From: Dugong dugon | Lineage: Eukaryota; Chordata; Mammalia; Sirenia; Dugongidae | Assembly: GCA_030035585.1 (NCBI GenBank) | Contig: CM057476.1 | Coordinates: 1,790,501 to 1,854,500, forward strand | Direction: 5' to 3' | Length of the DNA stretch: 64,000 nt | Shown: positions 1-11,700 of the stretch, piece after piece | Numbering within the stretch: position 1 is the first letter of the stretch | Layout: every line of letters begins with the position of its first letter | Program-made: the position numbers and the translations under genes | Notes under the pieces: model-generated | Seen by the model: the letters and a program-made list of their open reading frames with translations, nothing else | Told to the model about the DNA's origin: nothing | Database searches by the model: none

Positions 1-101
1 GGATCTTCGTGGCTCTGTTTGACTATGACCCACTCACCATGTCCCCGAATCCAGATGCAGCAGAAGAGGAGCTGCCCTTTAAAGAAGGGCAGATCATCAA
101 G
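1..101 (+). CDS. RIMBP2: RIMBP2 exon, first half of SH3-II (5' end cut by window)
   Basis: Reading from base 3 gives [20 protein letters not shown], then [13 protein letters not shown]. The ALFDYDP motif opens an SH3 fold and the acidic stretch is its RT loop. Bases 1-2 finish a codon begun outside the window. The exon ends in AAG before a gtgggc donor, phase 0. Confidence 0.95.
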
Positions 102-2695
102 GTGGGCGGACGTGGAGGCTGGGACGTGGAGGCGCGGAGGGGCTCTGGCTGAGGGTGGTGGGTGCTGACAGTAGGGAGTAAGCCTGGAGGACACCGGGGC
201 CCTCTGCCCACAGACTGTGGGGCGATCGAAGCCTGGGCAGGGCCCCTTAGGCCACTGGGAGCCAACACCAGGGAGGTCACAAGCCATCCAGGGGGAGGTC
301 ACGGTGCTGGGAAGTGCTGGCACTGTCAGGGTGAGGCCTGCGTCCGCCAGGGAGTCACTTCACCAGTGTGTGCTTCATCTGCGGGAGGAGGAATCCCTGC
401 CTTGTCTGCCCTAGGAGATCGTGTGTACATGTGTGCACACATGCACATACAAGCACATGCATATGTTCTCTAAACTATAGGTTCTATTAGGTTCCTGTGC
501 TGTAGGAGAAATGCCAGAGACTCAGAACTTAAACACAAGGCTTTGTTGTGTACAACACCTACAGTGAAGGACAGGAGCAGAGCCTGGGGACCACCACACC
601 CGTCCCTTAGCACATCCCGATGACGGGCTTCTGGATGCCCTCATGTCTGCCCGTGCTCAGTGGAGGAGGCTGCCCTATGTATCTGAAGGGGGAAAGTGAG
701 AAATGTGATGCTCAGCAGCAGAGGAAAAGGGGACCTGAGTCTTAGCTTTGCAAATGTCAGGAAGGGTACTGGTAACTCCGTCTGTAAGTGGTTGCCACAG
801 CTGCCCAGGGAAATGCTGGGGCCTAGGACGGGATCGCAGTGTGGGCTCCCGGGGAACAGTGCATCCTCCGAGTCAGTCGAGATCTCTAACTAGTAGAGTG
901 GCCCTCACGTGGCAGTATCTTACCATGGAGGAACCGATTTCGTATCAATGGGAACACCCCTGCATGCTGTCCACGCAGTACATGGAGTGGGGTCTCGTCC
1001 CTTATACTGTCGACTGTCCCCACCCTGGAGAATCACGGTGCACACTGTGTTCTGCAGGTGGCTCACGTCTGTTTCCAGGTGTATCTGTGACTCCATGTGA
1101 CTGCTGTGAGTAGGACCAACACAGATGTAGGGAAAACGAGCCGGTGACAATGCTGTTTCCCATGACTCTAGGTTTACGGTGATAAAGACGCGGATGGTTT
1201 CTACCGCGGGGAGACCTGTGCCCGCCTCGGCCTTATTCCTTGTAACATGGTCTCTGAGATCCAGGCAGACGATGAAGAGATGATGGGCCAGCTTCTCAGA
1301 CAAGGCTTTCTCCCTCTCAACACACCTGTAGAGAAAACAGGTGAGAAAAAACTCCTGCTCAACCACTGAAGCTGGCTCCTGGCTGCTCCTGCCTTTGCAC
1401 AGGCATTTCACAGCACAAGATGACCTGCAGCTCAGAGCAGGAGACGGCATGTGGGGGGACTCCCAGCTGTGCCGTCTGATTGTGCCAAAGCCTTCTGAAA
1501 ACCAGCAATGGGGTTTTCCATGGCAAAACCCACTCAACAAACCAGGGTTGCCATAGCCTTGCATGCTTCCTAGACACGTTAGCACTTAAATACTTTTTAC
1601 AAAAACACAGATGATCTTCTGATGGGATATGGGGCACAGCCTTGCCTGCTGTGAGTCCATCATGTCCAGAAAATGAACGACTCACTTCTTTTTGGTAATG
1701 TGATTTGCACATTATCCTACTGATAATAAATCTAAGAGGACGATGGGGCAGTGTTATGCTTTTGCCTTTTCAGGTGAATTTTGCTTATCCGAGAGGCATA
1801 AAAGCTCTGCACCCTTTAATTTAAATGGATGCTATACTGCTTCATCTATTTTGAACCAATCCACGAGTGCCAGTGAGCAGATGGCAGCACTGTTTTCAGT
1901 GAGTTTGGAGCAGCATTACATCACGGCCTTTAATTTTTTCCCACGTGCAAAGAAAATCTACTCGTTAAGACATGTCTACTTTTTCTAAACAGCTGTAGGA
2001 ATACCAGTGTTATGTCATTCGTATTTAAAGCTTTGATATTTTAATACATTAGACTAACTTTTTCTGTTTTTACTGTGAAAACATACACTCTAAAACAATT
2101 TCCACATTTACAATTCGGTGACACTGATCACATTTTCAGGTTTTGCTATATTATCCGTTCCCTTTTCCAAAACATCTCACTGCCGTTAATGTGAACTCCG
2201 TGCCCCCAAACAGAAACTCCCGCTCCACCCCACCCCAGTAACCACTAATAATCTTTGGCTTCTGTGTATTCACTTATTTCACGTCAGTGTGATCATACAG
2301 TATTTGTCCTTTTACGACGGACTTCACTCAGCATAATGTTTGCAAAGTTCAGGAAGACTTCATTTCTCTTTAGGGCTGTGTATTATCCACTGTACGTATA
2401 CACGCTTTGCTTATCCGTTCATCTGTGGGTGGGCACTTCAGGTGTCTCCACCTTTAGGCGCTTTTGCGAAAAGTGCTGCGGTGAACACCGGTGTGCAAGG
2501 TTGTCTGTGTTTCTGCTTTCACTTCCCCTGGGCATATACCCAGGGTTGCGATTGCTCAGTCACATGGTAGGTCTATGGTCAACTTTTTGAGGAACCGCCA
2601 AACTGTTTTCCCCAGCAGCTGCGCCATTTTACATTCCCACCAGCAATGGATGAGGGTTCCAGTTTCTCCACAACCTCACCAACACTTGTTTTCCA

Positions 2696-2743
<48 letters not shown>

Positions 2744-5700
2744 TGATCACTGCCATTCTAAAGTGGGTGAGGTGACTTGTCATTGTGGTTCTGATTTGCA
2801 CCTCTGTAATGACTAATGACGCCGAGCACCTTTTCTTTTGCTTGTTGGCCATTTGGATATTCTCTTTGACAAACTTTTATTTTTTGATTGGGTTGTTTGT
2901 CTCTGTTAAGCTGTAGCAGTTTTACATATATTTGGGGTATTAGGCCCTTATCTAACACATGGTTGACAAAAATTTTCTCCCAATCTGTAGCTTGTCTTTT
3001 CACTTTGTTGATAAAGTTCTTTGATGTACAAAGTATTTAATTTTTATGAAGTTCCATCTGTCTGTCTTTTGCTACTCAAGCTTATTATCTGATAATCTAT
3101 CACTAAACACTAGGTCCCAAAACTAGGCCCCTGCAGTTTCTTGTAAGAATTTTATGGTCTTAGTTTTCACATGTTTAGGTCCTTGATCCGTTTTGTTTTT
3201 TTGTGTATGTTGTGAGGCATGGATCCTGATTTATTCTTCTGCGTGCAGAAATCCAATTTTACCAGCGCAATTTATTGAAAAGACTCTTCCTTCTCCACTG
3301 AATGGACTTAGCATCCTTGTCAAAAATCAGTTGACCAAGATGTATGGATTTATTTCTGCACTTCCAATTTTATTCCATTGGTTTGTATGTCTATTATTAC
3401 ACCAGTACCAGGCTGTTTTACTGTAGCTTTGTAGTATGTTTTGAAATCAGGAAGTGTGAGTCCTCCTACTTTGTTCTTCTGCAAGATTGCTTTATTTGCC
3501 ATTCCATGTAAATTTGAGGACTGGCTTTTCTGTTTCTGCAAAGAAGGCACCTGAAATTTTGATAGGGACTGTACTGAGTGTATAGATCGCTTTGGGCAGT
3601 ATCGACATCTTAACTATATACTAAGCCTTCCAATCCATGAACATGAAATGTCCTTCCATTTATTTAGATCTTCTTTTAGTAACGTTTTATAATTTTCTAC
3701 GTACAGGTCTTTCACCTTCCTGGGTAATTTATTCCTAGGTACTTTATTCTTTTAGATACTATAGTAAATGGTAATGTTTCCTTAATTTCCTTTTCAGCTT
3801 GCTCATCACTGATGTACAGAAACCTGACTGATTTTTGTGTGTTGATCTTGTACCCTTCCACTTTGCTGAATGCATTTCAATTCTAATAGCTTTCTTGTAG
3901 AATCTTTGGGGTTGTCTATGTATAAGATCATGTCATCTCTAAAAATGGGTAACTTTATTTCCTCCTTGATTGGGGTACCTTTTTTTTCTAGCCTAATTGC
4001 TTGGGCTACGACTTCCAGAATAATGTTCAGTAGCAGTGGTGAGAATGGGCATCCTGGTCTTCTTGATTTTGAAGGGAAAGCGCAGTCTTTCTCCATTGAG
4101 TATCATGTTAGCTGTTTGTTTTTCATAAATGCTCTTTACTATATTGAGGAATTTACCTCCTATTTCTATCTTGTTCAGTATTTTTATCATGAAAGGGTGA
4201 TGAATTTTTGTCAAATGCCTTTTCTGTATCAATTCAGATGATTATGTGGTTCTTTTCCCTTAATCTGTTAATGTGGAATATTACATTGGTTAATTTTCTA
4301 ATGTTTAACTACCCTTGTGTTCCTGAAATAAATCCCACTTGATCATGATGTATAATCCTTCTAATATGTTTTTGGATTCAGTTTGCTAGTATTTTGTTAA
4401 ATATTTTTGCATCTATGTTCATTAGGGATGTTGGTCTGTAGTTTGTTCTTGGGGTGACTTTGTCTGGCTTTGGTATCAAAGTAATGCTAGCCTCATAGAA
4501 TGAGTAAGGAAGTGTTCCCTTCTATTTTATGGAAAAGTTTAAGTTGGCTTGGAGTCACTTCTTCTATAAATGTTTGGTGGAATTTGCCAGTGAAGCCATC
4601 TGGTCCAGGACCTTTTTTTTGGTTATATTGTTGTACTTGGTGAGACTTTGGATTGTTGTTGTTAGTAGCCGTAAAGTCAATGTCGACTCATGGAGACCCC
4701 ATGTGTGCAGAGTAGAACTGCTCCACAGGGTTTTCAAGGCTGTGAACTTTCAGAAGCAGACTGCCAGGCTTGTCTTCCGAGGCGCCTCTGGGTGAGTTCA
4801 AACTGCCAGCCTTTCGGCTAGTAGTCAAGTGCTTAACTATTGGTGCCAAGACTTTTTTTTTTTAACTGGAAGGTTTTTAATTACTGACTCAGTCTCTTCA
4901 CTTGTTATGGGTCTGTTGAGATGCATTATTTCTTCTTGAGTCAGTGTAAGGAGTTTGCGTTTTCCAAGAAACTTGTCTATTTCCTCTAAGTTATCTAATT
5001 CATCGGTGTCCAGCTGTTAGATTAGTTTTTAAGTCAAAGACAAAATTCTCATCCATGATTTTACAGATAATCACAAAATCAAACAGAACGTTCCACCATT
5101 TTTGATATTAACAAACTAATTGTTTCAAGCAGAAATCCACGTCGCAGTGGTGGTTGCATATAAATATACTGCCCACATGAATCCACAAGCCAGAAGAGCT
5201 CTGTGCCCCATCTGCCACTGCCTCCCTTTTACTGTATGATCTCCTTTCCTTACATCCACTTTAAAGGCTTCAAACAGAGAAGGAACTCTGTTCTCCACAC
5301 ACCCAGTCTGAAAGGGGCCTGTTAAGAAAGAAGGACTTGATTTACACTATCAGTTAGATTAAATGCCTTTATTCTATTGTTTTTCTGAATGTTGCTACTT
5401 GAGCTAACAAAGCTTGAATTGTCTATTTTTTTAAAAACTGCTGTTAAGTTGACTCAGACTCACGGCTACACGGTGTGTGTCAAAGCAGAACTGCACTCCA
5501 TAGAGTTTTCAATGGCTGTGGCCTTTTGGAAGTAGATGGTCAGGCTTCTCTTCCAAGGCACCTTTGGGTGGACTGGACTTAAAATCTTCAACCTTTTGGT
5601 TAGCTGTGAGTGCATTAAACATCTGTCCCCCCAGGGACTCCTGGATATGTACTTGCCCCTCTAATATTAAGAAATGTGTTGAGAAAGAAGCTCTGGATTC

Positions 5701-8700
5701 CTTAGAGAGAAGATGAGGGAAGCGAGTAAAGTAGGTTCCAAATGCCACCATTTTCACCCTCCCCACCCAATTTTTTCTGCCATATATCCATCCTCTGGCT
5801 TCTGTCTCTTCATGCCATTTACTCCAATAAATTATAACTTACATAATGAAACATTTAAACAGTCTCCTCTTTTTAGATTAGTTTAAGAGAGCTATGCTTT
5901 CTCCCTTCCCTACCTACCTCCCACTGTGGATTCCAGCACTCACTGGGGACATAACTTCATATTGCTTCAGACATTTCTCAATGGCAGGTCCCATAACCAT
6001 ACTTCTACTATTCTTCCAAGAGCTGTTTGGCACATAAAAAGTATATGGATGGTAAATACGAAAGAATTTTTCTTATTTTCAATTATACTAAGAGATAACT
6101 ATCTGAAAAAAAAAAATAGTACCAATGTATTAGGTGTTTACAGCATATGTAAATGTCTATAGCATATGAAGAAACCCTGGTGGTGTAGTGGTTAAGTGCT
6201 ATGGCCGCTAACCAAAAGGTCAGCAGTTCAAATCCACCAGGAACTCTTTCAAAACTCTACAGGGCAGTTCTACCCTATCCTGTAGGGTCCCTATAAGTCA
6301 GAACAGACTTGACGGCAACAGGTTTCGTTTTTTTTGGGTATAGCATATGAAAAACACATGACAATAACAGAACAGGTAGGATGGAGGAGTTGGAGTATAG
6401 AGTACTCAGGTTCTTATTTTACAAGTGAAAGGGTATGATACTATTTGAAGGTAAATGTGATTAATTAAAGATGCATATTTTAACCCCTAGGGCAATAACT
6501 AGAGAAAGGTATAAAAAAGTATAAATAATAACCTAACAGTGGAGATTAAAAAAATTTTTTTAAATAATCCAAAAGCAGACAGAAAGAGAAAAGAGTACTA
6601 AGAGCGGATAAAACAAAAACATTTACAAAGATGGTAGACTTTAACCCAACCATCTACATAATTACATTAAATTTAAGTGATTTAAACAACCAACTACTTA
6701 AAAGACAGAGATCATCATAATACATATAAAAAAGCAATACCCAACTACATGCCATCAGCAAGAAATCTTAAATATATAAAGACTTACAGACTTTGAAAGT
6801 GAAAGCATGGGGAAAAAATGACCAGTGCAAACATTACTCAAAAGAATACCGGTTGTTATAGTAAATATTAGAGGAGATTATATCTTGATAAAGGAGTCAA
6901 TTCACTAAGAAGACATACAATCCTAAATGTTTATGTACCAAATAGCCCAGCTTCAAAATACATAAAGCAAAAACTGATAGAATTGAAAGAAGTACATAAA
7001 TCCACAATTAGATTTGGATATTTTAACCCTCTTGGTACTCAAAAAAAAAAAAGCAGACAGAAAATCAGTACAGATACAGAAGATCAACACTAGAACAACA
7101 CCATCAACCAACTTGATCTAGTTGAAATCTACACAGCTCTCCACTGGACAAAAGCAGAACACACTATTCACCCCAAGTGCACATGAAATGCTCACCAAAA
7201 TATACCATATCCTAGGCCATAAAACAAACCATAACAAATGTAAAGGAATTAAATTATTACAAGGTGTTTTCTCTAGTGTAATATTCTACCTTTAAATATT
7301 GGAAAAGAACAGATTAAACACAAAACAAGCAGAAGGGAGGAAATAATAAAGAGCAGAAATAAGTTGAAACCAGGAAAATAGAAAACAGAAACCAAAAATT
7401 GATTCTTTGAAAAGAACAATCTCTATGGCCTAATAGAAAGAAATGCAAATCATCAATATCAAAATGAAAGCGAGGACATGACTACAGACTCTACGGACAT
7501 TAAAAGGTTAATACAGGACTACTATAGACAACTTTATGGCCATAAATGCGACAGCCCCGATGGAGGAATCTTTTTTTGGGGGTGGGGATGGGGGAACAAG
7601 ACCACGACTCTACCACCACAGAGACAGTGAAGGTGGGGGATGCCACCATCACTATTTTTTGCTGTGAGTCATTTTTACTGAGTTTTAATAACATAGTTTG
7701 TAACTTTTTTTTTTTGGATTGTGCTTTAGGTGACAGTTTACTGAACAAATTAGTTTCTCATTCATCAATTTATACACAAGTTGTTATGTGACATGGGTTG
7801 CAATCCCCACGATGTCAGTACTCTCCCTTTCTCCACCCTGGGTTCCCCATTTCCATTAGTCCTGTTTTCCTGTCCCTTCCTACCTTCTCATCCTTGCTTT
7901 TGGGCAGGTGCTGCCCATTTGGTCTCATTTAGTTGACAGGACTAACAGGCACATTCCTTGTGCATGTTATTGCTTTATAGACCTGTGTCATCTTTGGTTG
8001 AAGGGTGAACTTTGGAGTCACTTCAGTTCTGAGTTACAAGGGTATCTGGGGGCCATAGTCTTGGGGTTCTTCCAGTCTCTGTCAGAATAGTAAGTGTGGT
8101 CTTTTTTTTTTTGGGGAATTTCAATTTTGTTCTACATTTTTCTCCCACTCTGCCCACGACCCTTTAATGGGATCCTTGTTAGAGCAGTCAGTGGTGGTAG
8201 CCAGGCACCATCTACTTGTTTTGGGATCAGGCTGGTGGAGGCTGTGGTACTTGTGATCCATTAGGCTGTGGACTAACATTTCCCTTCTGTCTTTGGTTTT
8301 CTCCTTTGCTCCAGATAGGACAGGACCAGTAGCCGTATCTTCGATGGCTGCTTTTAAGACCCAAGACACTACTCACCAAAGTCAGATGTAGAACATTTTC
8401 TTTATGAACTATGTTATGCCAATTGACCTAGATGTCCCGAGACTGTGGTCCCCAGCCCTCAGCCTAGCAACTTGGTCCCTTAGGCTGTTTGGATGTATCT
8501 GTGTGAAGCTTCTATGACTTTGCCTCATGTTCTGCTGACTTCCTCTATAACGTGTACTGTCTTCCCCTTCACCATTTACCCCTTATCTAGTATGTAGTTA
8601 GTGATCTCCCCTTCCCTCCTCTTCCCTCCCTTGTAACCATCAAGGTTTCTTTCTGTGTAAACCTTTTCTTGAGTTTTTATAATAAGAGTCTCATACAGTA

Positions 8701-11700
8701 TTTGTCCTTTTGTGAGTGACTTATTTCACTCAGCATAATGCCCTCCAGAAACATCCATGTTGTGAGACGTACTTTTTGGGTGTGGTGTGAGGTACGGGCC
8801 TTTTCATTTTTTCACAGATGGACATGCAGTTTTACCAGCCCCATTTGTTAAAGAAGCTGTTTTTTCGATTTAATGGACTACGGGCCTTTGTCAAAGATCA
8901 GCTGACCGTAGGTGGATGGATTTACATCTAGGTTCTCAATTCTGTTCCACTGGTCTGTGTGTCTGTCACTGTACCAGTCCCAGGCTGTTCTGACTATGAT
9001 GGCTGTAGAGTAGGTTCGGAGGTCAAGCAGTGTGAGGCCTCCTGCTTTGTTCTTCTTCTTCAACAGTGCTTCACTTGTCTGGGCCCTCTTTCCTTTCCAT
9101 ATAAGAGTTAGTTTTTCCATCTCTGTAAAGAATGTTGTTATGTGTTTGGATCAGGATTGCGCTGTGTCTGTACATCGCTTTGGGTAGAAATGACAATTTT
9201 AAGATGTTGGTCTTCCTATCCATGAGCATGGTACGTTTTTCCATTTATGTAGGTCTCTTTTGGTTTCCTTCAGTAGCATTTTGCAGTTTTCTTTGTATAG
9301 GTCTTTTACATCCCTGGTTAAATTTATTCGTAAGTATTTTATTACGGGCTATTATAAATGGTACTGTTTTCCTGATTTCTTTTTCGTAGTTCTCTTTGTG
9401 GGTGTATACGAATCCACCTGATTTTTTTTTTTTTAATTGTACTTCAGGTGAAGGCTTACAGAACAAATACTCGCTCATGAAACACTAGTACACATATTGT
9501 TTTATGACATTGCTTAACAACCCGACAACATGTAAACCCTCTCCCTTCTCAACCTTTTTGTTTTGTATTTTTTTTTTTTTTTGGTGAAAATATACATAGC
9601 CAAAGATACACCATTTCAAAAATTTCTACATGCACAGTTCAGTGACATGGACTACGCTCTTCCAATTGTGCTGCTATTCTCACTTAAGATGAAGGCTTAC
9701 AGAAAATAGTTTCTCATTTAACAGTGAGTACACGTGTTGTCCTATGACAATGGTTAACAACCTCACAACACCACTATCCTTACTCAACCTTGGGTTCCCT
9801 ATCACCAGCTTTCCTGTCCCCTTCTGCCTTCTGGACCTTGTCCCTGGACTGCTGTGCCTCATTAGTCCCATTTGGTTTAATGGGGCTGTCCACTCCCCGG
9901 CTGAACGGTGAACCTCGGAAATGACTTCACCGCTGAGCTAAAAGGGTGTCTGGGGGCCATACTCTCAGGGTTTCTCCAGTCTCCTTTGGGCCAGTAAATC
10001 TGGTCTTTTTTTTGTGAGTTAGAATTTTGTTCTACATCCTTCTCCAGCTCTGTCCAGAACCCTCTGTTGTGATCCTGGTCAGAGCAGTCAGTGGTGGTAA
10101 CCGAGCATCATCTAGCTGTACTGGACTCAGTCTGGTGGAGGCCTTGGTAGCTGTGGTCCATTAGTCCTTCGGACTAATCTTTTCCGTGTATCCTGTTCTC
10201 TTCATTCTCCCTTGCTCCCGAAGGGATGAAATGAGACCAGTGGAGTATCTTAGATGGCTGCTCACAGGCTTTTAAGACCCCAGACGCTACTCACCAAGGG
10301 AGAATGTAGAACATTGTCTTTACGAACTGTGTTATGCCAACTGAGCTAGATGTTCGCCGAGACCATGGTCCCCACAGCCCTCCACTCGGATATTCAGTCC
10401 CTCAGGGAGTTTGGATGTGTCTATGGAGCTTCCATGACCTTTCCTTGTACAAGTTGTGCTGGTTTCCCCTGTATTGTGTACTGTCTTACCCTTCACCCAA
10501 CATACCACTTTATCTATTGCCTATTTAGTATTTCCCCCCAACCCCTCCCATCCCTGGTAACCAACAAATATTGTTACATTTTGTGTGTGAACTTTTTCAT
10601 GGGTTTTTACAGTAGGCGTCTCATACAATATTTGTCCTTTTGTGACTGACTTATTTCACTCAGCATAATGTTCTCCAGTTTTATCCATGTTATGAGATGC
10701 TTCACAGATTCATCATTGTTCTTTCTCGTTGCGTAGTACTCTGTTGTGTGTATGCACCATAGTTTATCCATTCATCTGTTGATGGGCATCTAGGTTGTTT
10801 CCATCACTTTGCTATCATGTTACATTCAGTGTAATTATTGTAGATGTGAGTTTGTTGCTGTCATTTTGTAGTGCTTTTTTTGTGGTGCTGACATTTTCTT
10901 TGTTCTTCTTACTCTCCTGTGCTGAGTTACTTTTGTTTGTGGATTTTTTTTTTTTCATTTGTTTTTGTAGGTTTTGTTTTTGCTGAGACTTTAAGTTTTT
11001 CCTCTTTATTTTTATGATTATGTTTGTTAACTTTCTTTGTGGTTATCATGAATTTTACCCTTATCTTTCTAAGTTTGAAGCAGTCTACCGTTACTTGGTA
11101 TCGCCTTGCCTTCCTCTCCATTAGAAGGTTCTATACCTATGCCGTTTAGTCCCTCTTTTATTGTTTTGATGTTGTTGTCATTTACTGATTAACTGCTCTG
11201 ATTCCCTGTTGTATTTCTTTTGGTTTTTGATAGTCCTTGAGAGTTCATTTCCTAGATTGGTATCTGGCTGGTACAATCCTCTGTCCTAGATTCCGCCTGT
11301 GAGCTGAAGTTGTTTGTTCTCAGATCGAAGAACTCCCTTTAATAATTCTTGTAAGTTTGGTTTGGCTTTTACATATTCCCTTAATTTCTGTTTACCTGGA
11401 AATGATCTAATTTCACCATCATATCTGAACGAGAGTTTTGCAGGATATATTATTCTTGGCTGGCAATTTTTTTCTTTCAAGGTTTTATATATGTCATCCC
11501 ATTGCCTTCTTGCCTGCATGGTTTCTGCCGAATAATCTGAGCTTAGTCTTATCGTTTCTCCTCTGTGACTTCTTGTTTTTCACAAGCTGCTCTCAGGATT
11601 CTTTGTCTGTCTTTGGTTTTGGCGAGTGTGATTATGACATGCCTTGGTGATTTCCTTCTGGGGTCTATCCTATATGGGGTTTGTTGGCCTTCTTGGATGG

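Larger units (their letters stand above)
2055..5012 (-). mobile_element. Old L1 LINE, ORF2 3' half and 3' UTR, decayed
   Basis: Read on the minus strand, this is L1 ORF2 from the mid reverse transcriptase to the C-terminus. Fragments include [20 protein letters not shown] near 4230-4170, [20 protein letters not shown] near 4050-3990, and [16 protein letters not shown] near 2980. The cattatgctgagtgaagtc-type segment near the ORF2 end lies around 2330. Many stops and frameshifts mark it as dead. A SINE has inserted at about 4654-4847. Confidence 0.85.

Noticed and set aside
920..1585. 221-codon minus-strand ORF
   Set aside because: It is the antisense shadow of the RIMBP2 exon at 1172-1340 and flanking intron. 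No family resemblance.
6171..6260. Functional tRNA gene
   Set aside because: The A-box and B-box belong to a tRNA-derived SINE with a target-site duplication. No full cloverleaf of a modern tRNA was recognised.
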